A stretch of 54,726 bases of DNA from Lachnospiraceae bacterium (GCA_017513005.1 JAFWDM010000028.1:1-54726); one strand, 5' to 3'. Shown: positions 40,029-48,617, numbered from the stretch's first letter. Notes: a model not told the origin generated them from the letters alone. Numbers and translations: made by a program.

Positions 40029-40883
40029 ATGCTGAGAGGGAATTTTCATACACATACGGTCTTCTGTGACGGGGCGGATACGGCGCAGGCGATGGTGGAG
40101 CAGGCACTGGCACTGGGGTTTACGCATCTGGGCTTTTCCGGGCACATGGACCCGGACATCCATATGGATCTGGAGGCGTACGACGCGGAGATCCGGCGCC
40201 TGCAGGAGGCATATCGGGACAGGATCGAGATCCTGCGGGGGGTGGAGCTGGACGGGCTGTACCGGCCCGACGGCGTGCAGGCCTCTGCGGAGCGGGCTTT
40301 GCTTCGCAAAATGGAGTATGTGATCGGGTCGACCCATTATATCGAATCTCCTTCCGGCGGGCCTCTGGGCAGTGTGGATGACACCTGGGAGCGGCTCAGG
40401 ACCTTCTGTGCAGAGGAGTTTGGCGGTGATTTTTACCGGCTGTCAAAGGAATACTACAGGACGGAGGCGGAGGTCTTCGCGCGGACGGACTGCACGTTCG
40501 TGGGGCATTTTGATCTGGTCACGCGCTTCAATGACGAGAGGCATTTTCTGGTGGAGGAGGATCCGCGCTATTATATGCCGGCGCTGGAGACGATGGAGTA
40601 CCTCGTCTCGAAAGGACTGCCCTTTGAGATCAACTGCGGCGCTGTGAACCGGGGGCGCAAGGCAGAGCTCTACCCGAACCGGTTTCTTTTGAAAAAGCTG
40701 CGGGAGATGGGAGGAGAGATCCTGATCAGCTCCGATGCGCATCAGAAGGAGCTGCTGGCAGGCGGATTTGACACCGCTGTGCGGACAGCCGTGGCCAGCG
40801 GGTTTACGCATACGCTTTTTCCGGAGCATGGAGCGGACGGGCGCATTGTCCTGCGGGAAACGGCACTGGAGGGGACGATTTGA
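40029..40883 (+). CDS. PHP-domain histidinol-phosphatase-type phosphoesterase
   Basis: A 284-residue PHP-superfamily protein of the HisJ/HisK type. Metal-ligand motifs are in order: NFHTHTVFCDG, FSGHMD, the Glu in GVELDG, IGSTHY, VGHFDL and SSDAH near the end. It would dephosphorylate histidinol phosphate in histidine synthesis, or a related phosphomonoester; there are no other his genes here to decide. GAGGGAACAG precedes the ATG. It is followed 45 bases later by a HAD phosphatase on the same strand. Confidence 0.8.
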   Translation: MLRGNFHTHTVFCDGADTAQAMVEQALALGFTHLGFSGHMDPDIHMDLEAYDAEIRRLQEAYRDRIEILRGVELDGLYRPDGVQASAERALLRKMEYVIGSTHYIESPSGGPLGSVDDTWERLRTFCAEEFGGDFYRLSKEYYRTEAEVFARTDCTFVGHFDLVTRFNDERHFLVEEDPRYYMPALETMEYLVSKGLPFEINCGAVNRGRKAELYPNRFLLKKLREMGGEILISSDAHQKELLAGGFDTAVRTAVASGFTHTLFPEHGADGRIVLRETALEGTI

Positions 40884-40928
40884 TATCTGCCGGTATTTTG
40901 TACGTTTTATGTCTGCAGACAGGAGGTC

Positions 40929-41600
40929 ATGACTACGACTATGAAGGGTGCGATTTTTGATATGGATGGTCTGCTGCTGGATTCCGAGCGGCTCTACCAG
41001 CGCTGCTGGCATCAGCTGGCCAGGGAGCGGGGGGTGACGCTGCCCCCGGATTTTGCGGTCCGTATAACGGGCAGCGGGCAGGGAGTGACGCAGCAGATCC
41101 TGGGCAGCTGTTTTCCGGGAGAGGATCCGAGAGCGCTGAACCTGGCCTGCAGGGCCATGGTGATGGAGCTGGAGAAGACAGACCTGCAGCTCAAGCCGGG
41201 GGCTGCAGAGCTTCTGCCGGCCCTGCAAAGGGCGGGGTACCGCCTGGCAGTGGCCAGCAGCAGTCCCCGGGATATGGTGCGCACCAACCTGGAACGCACC
41301 GGGATCCTGGGCTTTTTTGACACTCTGGTATGCGGGGACGAGGTCCGGCGGGGAAAGCCGGAGCCGGATATTTTCCTGCTGGCGGCCGGACGGCTGGCCC
41401 TGCCTCCTGCGGAGTGTTATGTGCTGGAGGACAGCGCCAACGGTCTGCTGGCGGCCCGGGCAGCGGGCTGCCGGGCGGTAATGATACCGGATCTGGTGCC
41501 GCCTGCTCCGGAACTCACTGCGTTTGCTGCGGTCTATCCGGATCTGACAGCGTTTGGAAAAGCGGTGATTGCACAGTTGTCCGGGCTTCAGGGGATATAG
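40929..41600 (+). CDS. HAD-IA hydrolase, beta-phosphoglucomutase-like
   Basis: A 223-residue HAD protein with motif I FDMDGLLLDSE, a four-helix cap, motif II VASSSPRDMV, lysine in RRGKPEPDIF and motif IV YVLEDSANGLLAA. This is the subfamily of beta-phosphoglucomutase and small sugar-phosphate phosphatases. AGGAGG lies only 2 bases before this ATG and 14 before an alternative at 40941, so the start is uncertain by four residues. The last codons and stop lie inside a 36-base tandem duplication. Confidence 0.85.
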   Translation: MTTTMKGAIFDMDGLLLDSERLYQRCWHQLARERGVTLPPDFAVRITGSGQGVTQQILGSCFPGEDPRALNLACRAMVMELEKTDLQLKPGAAELLPALQRAGYRLAVASSSPRDMVRTNLERTGILGFFDTLVCGDEVRRGKPEPDIFLLAAGRLALPPAECYVLEDSANGLLAARAAGCRAVMIPDLVPPAPELTAFAAVYPDLTAFGKAVIAQLSGLQGI

Positions 41601-41657
41601 ACCGGATCAAATTCCATGTCGCTTCAGGGGATATAGACCGGATCAAATTCCATGTCG
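41586..41657. repeat. 36-base tandem duplication at the convergent ends of the HAD and CotH genes
   Basis: Copies at 41586-41621 and 41622-41657 appear identical. The first contains the last codons and stop of the HAD gene; both contain, on the minus strand, codons for FDPVYIP and the CotH stop. Confidence 0.9.
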
Positions 41658-43780
41658 CGGTAAATGACAGTATCCGGATCGAGAAGTTCGCCGGTTTCCG
41701 GATCCTGCCAGCCTGTAATAAAGCCGTTTGCTTCTCTCTGGACAGAGGACTGTTTTTCGCCGTAGTCGAAGGTGGGCAAAAAGCCCATGCTCTCCCCGTC
41801 GCGGACATAATAGGAGAAGTCGTCCCAGTCAAAGTGGAAGAGGAGGCGGTGGAAGGACCCGGGGTCCGTGTAGTAGTCGTGCAGAAACTGCACGCGCTCT
41901 TCGAGGAGGGTGCGCACCAGTCCGGTGCGCTCGTGATAGTCGAGGTTTTTGTGCCAGCGCAGGTAGTTGAGCTTCGTGTCGGTCTCGAGACGGGCTACGG
42001 TCTGATCGTACTCGTTTTCCAGAAGATCCCGGATAATGGGCTCGAGTTCCTCCAGATAGAGCTGCGCGACGCGGGCGCGGAATTCCGGATACAGGTCCAT
42101 CTGGTGGAGCCATCTCTTACGGCTGTCCCGCAGCCAGAGGGTCCTGGCGGAAGTTTTGTAGTAGTCGCCTATGTTCATGTTGCCCAGGGACAGGTCAAAG
42201 TCCCACACAGGGCCGCAGTACAGGAGAGGGTCGCCTGCTTTCTTGTAGAAAAAGAAGCTGTAGTACTCGTCGTCGGACTGGACGAAAAAGTCCTGGATCA
42301 GGTACATGCGGGCCCAGGAATCCATGTCAAAATAGTTCCAGACATTTTTGCCGGTGGCTGCCGGATCCGCTTTGTTTCCTGCGTTTACAGGGCTTTTTTC
42401 GTCTGTGGAGGAATCGGTGTCTGCATAGAGCGCCGCCTCCGCCTCCCGCACGTAGGAGGAGATATATGCATATTCCGCGGCGGAGGGCTGCTCCGGGGAC
42501 TTGAAGCTCATGTGTCTGGTCTCCGTCGAAAACCAGAAATCCTCGAGGTCATAGCGGTTCTGGAACTCGAGCAGGTAGCCGCCGGAGATGTCCCGGGGTT
42601 CATTTGGCCAGTCCAGGGCGAGAGCCTCATGCCCGTCTTCATCCGTCTCCATCACGATGGTCTCCACCTTGTCTTCGGATGTCTGGGGATTTGCGTGCTC
42701 GTTCTTCTTGTCCAGGTCTGTGATCTGCACGGTCCCGCCGTCCGGATTGATGCGCTGGGTGAGCAGGTAGAGGCTCTGGTATTTTCCGTTCAGATACAGG
42801 TTTACGAAGCTTGTCTGCGGCGTATAGGGGAGCCCCAGCCGGTCCGCCGCCTCAAATGCATAGTACTGCCGCGTCTGGGTGGAGTCCCAGAAGTTGGCGA
42901 TCAGGGCGTATTTGCGGCAGCTGTCCATGTTCAGGATCACGTTCTCCCGGGTAAAATTCAGGTTGTAGGGGCGCTTTTTCTGGGCCCAGGTGCTGTTGCC
43001 GCGTCCTTTGATGCGGCACTCCCCGCTGGAGTCGGGCGTCCCGTCTGTCTGATAGATACGGTAGGAGGCTGCTTCCGAGGTCTCGTGGTGTCTGTCCCCG
43101 TCGACGGCGTCCATGGAACCGCTTTCGGTCTGGATATACATGGAAGGAATATTTTCCGTGTATAAAAAAACGACGGTCTCTGATGCCAGGATCTGGTCGT
43201 TCTCGTCCAGGATCGTGAAGGTATAGTGTTCTCCTTCTTTGAAGACGGGGAGAGTGTCCCCCTGGCGATAGAAGCCGGAACTGCTGTCGGTGGATCCGCT
43301 GCTTCCGGAACTGCTGCCGTTGGACTTGCTGCCGGTTTCTCCGGGAGATGTGCCTGAACCATCGCTGCCGCCGGTGGGCCCCGCTGCGGAGCCTGGGGGA
43401 TTCACTGAGGAGCCTGCGGAATCCAGAATCTTCAGACACTCCCGGTCGCGCAGCCGCAGATGCAGGGGGCCGCCGGTCTGCGGGGACATTTCTGCGGGGA
43501 CGTAGGCATACTGGATGCCGGTATCCGGATCCCCTGTCAGGCAGAAAAACGCAGCCTGCGCATCGTAAAGATCGTTTCTCGTAAAAGCCAGTCCGTCAAA
43601 GCCGGACGGCACTTCCGGGGCGGGAGCCTGTGTCTCGAGCTGCCAGCGGACGTTGTTGATCTCGTTTTGCTGCTCCTGCGTCAGGGATCCTCCCAGCAGG
43701 AGCAGAAGAAGCAGCACAGTGACCGCGGCAACCGCCGCAGGAACGGGGCTGTTTCGTTCTCTCTTTCTGTGTTTTTTCAT
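41624..43780 (-). CDS. CotH-kinase-family exported protein
   Basis: A 718-residue protein with one N-terminal membrane anchor (VAAVTVLLLLLLLGGSL). A domain with Ser/Gly linker (residues 130-175) is followed by the CotH domain: RIKGRGNSTWAQKKRPYNL, NLYLNGKYQSLYLLTQRI, then the DMDSWARMYLIQDFFVQSDD and VWDFDLSLGN segments holding the conserved D-x-D/N positions for Mg-ATP. CotH proteins are secretory or spore-coat protein kinases with an atypical fold. Anchoring outside the cytoplasm is inferred. There is no clear ribosome binding site directly before MKKHRKRERN. Confidence 0.85.
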   Translation of the reverse strand: MKKHRKRERNSPVPAAVAAVTVLLLLLLLGGSLTQEQQNEINNVRWQLETQAPAPEVPSGFDGLAFTRNDLYDAQAAFFCLTGDPDTGIQYAYVPAEMSPQTGGPLHLRLRDRECLKILDSAGSSVNPPGSAAGPTGGSDGSGTSPGETGSKSNGSSSGSSGSTDSSSGFYRQGDTLPVFKEGEHYTFTILDENDQILASETVVFLYTENIPSMYIQTESGSMDAVDGDRHHETSEAASYRIYQTDGTPDSSGECRIKGRGNSTWAQKKRPYNLNFTRENVILNMDSCRKYALIANFWDSTQTRQYYAFEAADRLGLPYTPQTSFVNLYLNGKYQSLYLLTQRINPDGGTVQITDLDKKNEHANPQTSEDKVETIVMETDEDGHEALALDWPNEPRDISGGYLLEFQNRYDLEDFWFSTETRHMSFKSPEQPSAAEYAYISSYVREAEAALYADTDSSTDEKSPVNAGNKADPAATGKNVWNYFDMDSWARMYLIQDFFVQSDDEYYSFFFYKKAGDPLLYCGPVWDFDLSLGNMNIGDYYKTSARTLWLRDSRKRWLHQMDLYPEFRARVAQLYLEELEPIIRDLLENEYDQTVARLETDTKLNYLRWHKNLDYHERTGLVRTLLEERVQFLHDYYTDPGSFHRLLFHFDWDDFSYYVRDGESMGFLPTFDYGEKQSSVQREANGFITGWQDPETGELLDPDTVIYRDMEFDPVYIP

Positions 43781-43818
43781 CGTTTCCTGTTTTTTCGTAG
43801 TGAAGATATTTCACAGTT

Positions 43819-43840
43819 CAAGACACGCTCGCGAGTCTTG
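43819..43840 (-). repeat. dispersed palindrome, copy R3
   Basis: Read on the minus strand: CAAGACTCG, loop CGAG, CGTGTCTTG, with GCGC before it as in R2. It lies between the divergent CotH and galactokinase genes. Confidence 0.6.
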
Positions 43841-44021
43841 CGCCTGCTGCACAGTGACAGCAGCGCCACGTCATGAAATATATTGACATTTTTCTTTACT
43901 ATATATCGTGCTGTTATCGTACTGTTGTCTGTACGGTTATTGGTATATTGTACTTTAAAAACACATGCGGGGCAAACGACTTTTCGCTCCGGATGTTTTG
44001 CTTCGAGGCGGCTGGATTTGT

Positions 44022-44043
44022 CCACGCCCCTCGAAGGGCGTGG
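44022..44043 (+). other. hairpin in the galactokinase leader
   Basis: CCACGCCC, loop CTCGAA, GGGCGTGG: a perfect 8-base stem about 145 bases upstream of the galactokinase start. A TTGACA at 43881-43886 region without a well-placed -10 is the only other signal in this gap. Confidence 0.5.
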
Positions 44044-44185
44044 ATATGTAACTGCAGGAAGTTATTCTATGCAAAGAATAAAAAAATCCATATTCCGGCA
44101 GTTCAAAAATGAGTATAATGGAAAAGCAGGATTATCGAATCTGCTTATCAAGAGGACAAGAGGACAGGAGGTCGTGGTCAAAGAT

Positions 44186-45475
44186 ATGTACGAAAGAAAA
44201 ACACTGGCACAGGAAGTGCGCGCCGGCAGGATCAACGGCAGGATCGAGGAAGTGTATGGCTGTGCGAAAGAGGAGACAGACTTTTACGCGCAGAGGCTGG
44301 CAGCAGTGGCGGAGGGATTTGACGCCACATTTCCGGAGAACGGATCGGACCGGCTGGGGCTGTACAGCGCGCCCGGACGGACGGAGATCGGCGGCAACCA
44401 TACGGATCATCAGTGCGGCTGCGTGCTCGCGGCCAGTGTCAATCTGGATGCAGTCGCGGCGGCTGCGCCAAACGGGAAAAACTGCATCCGTTTTTTCTCG
44501 GAAGGCTATGGGATGATCGAGGTGGATCTGGAGAATACGGATCCGGTTCCTGCAGAGAAGGAGTCCACTGCGGCTCTGATCCGCGGTATGGCTGCGCAGG
44601 CGAAGGAGCGCGGCTTTGCGATCAGCGGGTTTGACGCTTACTGTACCAGCAGTGTGCTGGGCGGGTCCGGCCTGTCTTCCTCCGCGGCTTTTGAGACGCT
44701 GGCGGGAGTTATCCTGAATGATTTTTACTGTGACAATACATTTGACGCAGTGGAGATCGCGAAGATGGGGCAGAAAGCGGAAAACCTGTGGTTCGGTAAG
44801 CCCAGCGGACTTATGGATCAGTCTGCCTCCTCGGTCGGCGGTGTCGTCGCGATCGATTTTGCAGATGTGGAAAAGCCTGTCGTCGAGAAGATCGATCTCA
44901 ATCTCGCGAAGGAGGGCTATGCGCTCTGCATCATTGATTCCCGTTCCAGTCATGCGGATCTCACGGACGCCTATGCCTCGATCCCGGTCGATATGAAGAG
45001 GGTCGCGGCGCTGTTCGGACAGGAATATCTGCGGGGGATCACGCTGGAACAGCTGCTGGCCGGGACAGCAGAGATCCGGGAGAAGTGCGGCGACCGCGCA
45101 TTTTTGCGCGCCCTGCATTTTGTGCTGGACAATGACCGTGCGCAGCAGGAGGCTGATGCTCTCCGGGCGGGTGATTTCGACCGGTTTCTTCGTATCGTGA
45201 ATGCCTCCGGCCACTCTTCCTATGAATATCTGCAGAATACAGCCGTCGAGGGAAGCGTGGACAGGCAGGCGGTAAATGTCGCCCTCGCTCTGTGCGATGT
45301 CCTGCTGGCCGGACGCGGTGCGCACCGGGTGCACGGGGGAGGCTTTGCAGGGACTGTGCAGGCCTTCGTCCCGCTCGACATGCTGGAATCCTTCCGGGCG
45401 GGCATCGACGGTGCGATCGGGGAAGGCAGCTGCCATGTACTCTCCATCCGCCCGATCGGAGGCGCGATATTATGA
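44186..45475 (+). CDS. galK: galactokinase
   Basis: A 429-residue GHMP kinase. APGRTEIGGNHTDHQCG is the galactokinase N-terminal signature, and LGGSGLSSSAAFETLAG is the phosphate-binding GHMP motif. The C-terminal RGAHRVHGGGFAGTVQAFV is the third conserved motif. It phosphorylates alpha-galactose at C1 in the Leloir pathway. The length of about 430 with a helical N-terminal extension is usual for Lachnospiraceae. The start at 44186 fits this, although AGGAGG at 44166-44171 is 14 bases away and a GTG at 44174 is possible. No galT, galE or transporter is next to it. Its 3' end is partly duplicated downstream. Confidence 0.9.
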   Translation: MYERKTLAQEVRAGRINGRIEEVYGCAKEETDFYAQRLAAVAEGFDATFPENGSDRLGLYSAPGRTEIGGNHTDHQCGCVLAASVNLDAVAAAAPNGKNCIRFFSEGYGMIEVDLENTDPVPAEKESTAALIRGMAAQAKERGFAISGFDAYCTSSVLGGSGLSSSAAFETLAGVILNDFYCDNTFDAVEIAKMGQKAENLWFGKPSGLMDQSASSVGGVVAIDFADVEKPVVEKIDLNLAKEGYALCIIDSRSSHADLTDAYASIPVDMKRVAALFGQEYLRGITLEQLLAGTAEIREKCGDRAFLRALHFVLDNDRAQQEADALRAGDFDRFLRIVNASGHSSYEYLQNTAVEGSVDRQAVNVALALCDVLLAGRGAHRVHGGGFAGTVQAFVPLDMLESFRAGIDGAIGEGSCHVLSIRPIGGAIL

Positions 45476-45557
45476 GAAATGGAAAGCACAGGTAGAAGCA
45501 CCGCACTCCGATGAGCACAGCGGATGTTCCGCCCGATCGGAGGCGCGATATTATGAG
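45447..45557 (+). repeat. 30-base direct repeat copying the 3' end of galK
   Basis: Copies at 45447-45476 and 45528-45557 begin TCCGCCCGATCGGAGG and end TATTATGAG. The first encodes RPIGGAIL and the galK stop. The period is 81 bases. Confidence 0.9.
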
Positions 45558-45572
45558 CCTTTCCTGCTCCGG

Positions 45573-46094
45573 TCATCTGCAGCAGGCTTTTTCCGGCTTT
45601 TTTTCCAGGCAGATCCTCATGCAGATCTCAAACCATTTGCAGCCGGGACAGCAGGCCTCCAGCATGTCAGGATTCATGGCGGGAAGCTCGGGAGACTCCA
45701 TTCCCTCTTCGAGCCTCTGCCCGATCCGCAGACCGGTGCGGGACAGGACGAGAGCATCGAAGCGGGAAGGATTTGCGGATGTACAGTCCGTTTCCCCGCA
45801 GTGCGGGCAGGCAGCGCAGAGCACATCTCTGCCGGAGACAAGGAGAACGGGATGCGGCCGGTCCTTCCCTGCAGATGGATCCGGTATAAGATCCCCGGAG
45901 GGATGCGGCCTGACTTTGTCAGATGCGGCTGCCTCTCCCGAAACGAGTGCATGGATCTCTGTCATCCGGCGGACAAAGCCGGGACTGTATCCCTTCCCCC
46001 GAAAATTCTGCAGGCACAGGAGGTGGTGCGGGCGCAGAAGGACAGGAGAGCCCTTCCGGGTGCAGGCAGGGGCAGAGACAGGTTCACAGGTCAT
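45573..46094 (-). CDS. DUF1284 family protein
   Basis: A 173-residue Cys-rich cytoplasmic protein. The N-terminal part LLRPHHLLCLQNFRGKGYSP, then FVRRMTEI, is the DUF1284 signature. Cysteines in LCAACPHCGETDC and CCPGCKWFEICMRIC suggest an iron-sulfur or zinc site. The function is unknown. It is shorter relatives' length plus a Ser/Pro/Asp insertion in the middle. GAAAGGA lies 14 bases before the ATG. It may be co-transcribed from bioY, which lies 152 bases upstream on the same strand. Confidence 0.75.
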   Translation of the reverse strand: MTCEPVSAPACTRKGSPVLLRPHHLLCLQNFRGKGYSPGFVRRMTEIHALVSGEAAASDKVRPHPSGDLIPDPSAGKDRPHPVLLVSGRDVLCAACPHCGETDCTSANPSRFDALVLSRTGLRIGQRLEEGMESPELPAMNPDMLEACCPGCKWFEICMRICLEKKPEKACCR

Positions 46095-46246
46095 TCTACA
46101 GATATCCTTTCATAGTGGCAGCGAAGCCGGGAAGACCCTGCCTGCGTGTTTGCATTATGGCAGCGAAGCCAGAAGCCCGGGCTTGTTCAGTAAGCATATT
46201 TTGTGCCGGCAGAAGTTCCGGAAGCGGACGGGCTGCCGGGGATGGT

Positions 46247-46825
46247 TTACGCGGAAAATGCATCGGAAGGGGCGGCGCGGCGTATGGCCGCTTCGATCTG
46301 CGGCGCGACGATGAGAACGGCGATCATCTTGCAGATATCCCCCGGAAGGAAGGGCAGGACACAGGCGGCGAGCGATGCCTGGAGCGTCATCCCGGTGACG
46401 AACATGAACCAGGCGGTGCCGAGTGTATACAGTGCGATCGTTCCGACGACCATGCCCAGGGTCATAAAGCCCAGCCGCTGCCCCATATTGGTGCTGTGAC
46501 TGAAGGGCTTATAGATCAGTCCGGTGAGAAAAGCCAGCAGAATGTAGCCGACGATATACCCGCCCGTCATGCCGGTAATGACACCGATCCCGCCTGTCCA
46601 GCCGGCGAGTACAGGCAGTCCGGCAGCAGCCAGAAGGACATAGATCAGCTGACTGACTGCGCCGAGCCTGGCGCCCAGCAGTACGCCGGAGAGCATGACG
46701 GTAAAAGTCGCGAGGGAGATCGGGACTCCGGCGGCGAGCGGGATGGAGATCGGGGCCAGGATACAGGTGAGTGCAGCGCAGAGCGCGCAGAGGACGAGGC
46801 TTCGGGTATCGAGTCGTGATTGCAT
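46247..46825 (-). CDS. bioY: biotin ECF transporter S component
   Basis: A 192-residue membrane protein with six hydrophobic segments. Hallmarks of BioY are LVLCALCAALTCILAPISIP, the FTVMLSGVLLGARLG segment, GLPVLAGWTGGIGVITGMTGGY and the C-terminal LPGDICKMIAVLIV, where the GxxGG and PGD residues line the biotin pocket. It delivers biotin to a shared ECF energy module (EcfA, EcfA', EcfT), not encoded here. GAAAGGA lies 10 bases before the ATG. Upstream is a BirA-type operator, which supports the assignment. Confidence 0.92.
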   Translation of the reverse strand: MQSRLDTRSLVLCALCAALTCILAPISIPLAAGVPISLATFTVMLSGVLLGARLGAVSQLIYVLLAAAGLPVLAGWTGGIGVITGMTGGYIVGYILLAFLTGLIYKPFSHSTNMGQRLGFMTLGMVVGTIALYTLGTAWFMFVTGMTLQASLAACVLPFLPGDICKMIAVLIVAPQIEAAIRRAAPSDAFSA

Positions 46826-46908
46826 GGTGTTGTGTCCTTTCAGGTTATGATAGTTTTTTATGACAGGTTTTAGTCTGTGACTATTTAAAACTAAACAATC
46901 CAGAACGG

Positions 46909-46942
46909 ATTGTCAACCATAGATATCAATAAAGTTAACAAT
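46909..46942 (-). promoter_or_regulatory. BirA-type biotin operator of bioY
   Basis: ATTGTCAAC (46909-46917) and GTTAACAAT (46934-46942) are inverted, 8 of 9 matching, with a 16-base spacer. This is the form of BirA operators in Firmicutes. On the minus strand the TTGACA inside the first arm can act as the -35, with TAGTTT 17 bases later, so bound BirA would block initiation. Confidence 0.7.
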
Positions 46943-46980
46943 TATGCCGCTTTTACTTTTTTAAAAAATGAAAAAAGTAG

Positions 46981-47009
46981 TTGAAACTCGGTTCTTTTTT
47001 TAGTATGAT
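46981..47009 (+). promoter_or_regulatory. promoter of tRNA-Ala
   Basis: TTGAAA (46981-46986) and TATGAT (47004-47009) are separated by 17 bases, about 39 bases before the tRNA. Confidence 0.6.
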
Positions 47010-47047
47010 AGTTAAGTCGTCGAGTGACAGACGATTTTATCTCAATC

Positions 47048-47120
47048 GGGGGCGTAGCTCAGTTGGGAGAGCGCTACACTGGCAGTGTAGAGGTCATGGG
47101 TTCAAGTCCCACCGTCTCCA
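47048..47120 (+). tRNA. tRNA-Ala (anticodon GGC)
   Basis: A 73-base cloverleaf: acceptor arm GGGGGCG/CGTCTCC with two G-U pairs, D arm GCTC/GAGC, anticodon arm CTACA/TGTAG with loop CTGGCAG (anticodon GGC), T loop TTCAAGT. CCA is not encoded. The T stem has one A-C mismatch at its base. The discriminator is A, as expected for alanine. Confidence 0.9.
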
Positions 47121-47132
47121 GTAGTATAAAAT

Positions 47133-47182
47133 CCGCACAGATAGTGGATCAGTCAGGATCCTGTATCTGTGCGGGTTTTTTT
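47133..47182 (+). terminator. terminator of the tRNA transcript
   Basis: CCGCACAGATA and TATCTGTGCGG (11 bases, perfect) with an inner GGATC/GATCC stem, followed by T7. Confidence 0.8.
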
Positions 47183-47183
47183 A

Positions 47184-47253
47184 TTCTTCATCGCGCAATA
47201 CCCGTGACTTCAGTCGTGGGATACGCGCGCAAGACTCGCAGGTGCATCCTGCA
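47184..47253 (+). repeat. nested repeats: palindrome R4 and IS200/IS605-end-like hairpin copy 2
   Basis: TTCTTCATCGCGCAA starts the R-family element (47184-47198) but is interrupted by CCCGTGACT-TC-AGTCGTGGG (47201-47220). The element then resumes as GCGCAAGACTCG (47227 on) with a degenerate right arm. It looks like one small element inserted into another, with the target GCGCAA repeated on both sides. Confidence 0.5.
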
Positions 47254-47507
47254 TTTTACTGCCCCGGTCCTGCCAGCAGCCGGACTGTCAATCTGACGAA
47301 AAAGAACATAAAAAGTATGCAAAATGACGGGAACCTTTCCGGTCTGTGACGGAATTGCCGAAGAGGGGGACGGAAAACCCCCGGAATATTTAGTCAGTCG
47401 TGCCATAGTGTTTTGAAGCTGTTTCCGGTATACTGCTTTTTGTAATAATTATGATTCCAGCGGCACCGGCAAACAGCCGTTTATCAGCAGTTTTCAAGGA
47501 GGAAAGA

Positions 47508-48617
47508 ATGGCAAGCTTATCACTCAAGAACATCAACAAGGTTTATCCCAACGGCTTCCACGCGGTCAGAGACTTCAACATGGAGATCGCGGACAAGGAA
47601 TTCATTATTTTCGTCGGCCCTTCCGGCTGCGGAAAGTCCACTACTCTTCGTATGATCGCAGGTCTTGAGGACATCAGCTCCGGCGAGTTCAAGATCGACG
47701 GCAAGCTTATGAACGACGTCGAGCCCAAGGACAGGGATATCGCGATGGTCTTCCAGAACTATGCTCTGTATCCCCATATGTCCGTGTATGACAACATGGC
47801 ATTCGGTCTGAAGCTCCGCAAGGTTCCGAAGGATGAGATCGACAAGGCTGTTAAGGAAGCTGCCAAGATCCTTGACCTGTCCCATCTGCTTGACCGCAAG
47901 CCGAAGGCTCTTTCCGGCGGTCAGAGACAGCGTGTCGCCATGGGCCGTGCGATCGTCAGAAGCCCCAAGGTCTTCCTGATGGACGAGCCTCTTTCCAACC
48001 TGGATGCCAAGCTGCGTGTCCAGATGAGAACCGAGATCGCAAAGCTGCACCAGAGACTGGGCACCACGATCATCTACGTCACGCATGACCAGACCGAGGC
48101 TATGACGCTCGGCACCAGGATCGTCGTCATGAAGGACGGCGTCGTGCAGCAGATCGATTCCCCGCAGAACCTCTATGACAACCCCTGCAACCTCTTCGTC
48201 GCAGGCTTCATGGGCTCTCCGCAGATGAACTTCCTGGATGCGACCGCAAGGGTCTCCCAGGGCAAGGCCTGCCTGGAGCTCGACGGCCAGCTCATCGAGC
48301 TTCCCGCCGACAAGGCGAAGCCCGTCATCGACGGCGGCTATGACGGCAAGAACGTCATTCTCGGCATTCGTCCCGAGGATATCCTGGCTTCTCCCGAGGC
48401 TCTTGAGAAAGCTGCCTACAAGTTCAACGCGACCTGCAACGTCTACGAGCTGCTCGGCGCGGAAGTCTTCCTGTACTTCGATCTCGTGGGCAACGCCGTG
48501 ACCGCCCGTGTCGAGCCCGACACCAATATCCGTCCCGGCAAAAACATGGAGTTCACCTTCGACACCAAGAAGATCCATATCTTCGACAAGGAGACTGAGC
48601 AGGCGATCGCCAACTGA
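47508..48617 (+). CDS. sugar ABC transporter ATP-binding protein (MsmK/UgpC type)
   Basis: A 369-residue carbohydrate-importer ATPase. Walker A is GPSGCGKST, the Q-loop FQNYALYPHMSV, the signature LSGGQRQRVAMGRA, Walker B VFLMDEPLSNLD, and the H-loop THD. A C-terminal TOBE regulatory domain (GIRPEDI onward) follows. In Firmicutes a single MsmK often energises several CUT1 sugar importers encoded elsewhere, which fits its lone position. The ATG at 47508 has AAGGAGG 6 bases upstream. Codon use is strongly biased (AAG, GTC, ATC), as for a highly expressed gene. A strong terminator follows. Confidence 0.9.
   Translation: MASLSLKNINKVYPNGFHAVRDFNMEIADKEFIIFVGPSGCGKSTTLRMIAGLEDISSGEFKIDGKLMNDVEPKDRDIAMVFQNYALYPHMSVYDNMAFGLKLRKVPKDEIDKAVKEAAKILDLSHLLDRKPKALSGGQRQRVAMGRAIVRSPKVFLMDEPLSNLDAKLRVQMRTEIAKLHQRLGTTIIYVTHDQTEAMTLGTRIVVMKDGVVQQIDSPQNLYDNPCNLFVAGFMGSPQMNFLDATARVSQGKACLELDGQLIELPADKAKPVIDGGYDGKNVILGIRPEDILASPEALEKAAYKFNATCNVYELLGAEVFLYFDLVGNAVTARVEPDTNIRPGKNMEFTFDTKKIHIFDKETEQAIAN

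Noticed and set aside
41330-43165. 611-codon open frame on the plus strand opposite CotH
   Set aside because: The minus-strand CotH protein has clear family motifs throughout; the opposite frame is a by-product of its codon bias.
47024-47296. 90-codon frame (GGVAQLGERY type) over the tRNA
   Set aside because: This peptide is the well-known false translation of a tRNA gene.
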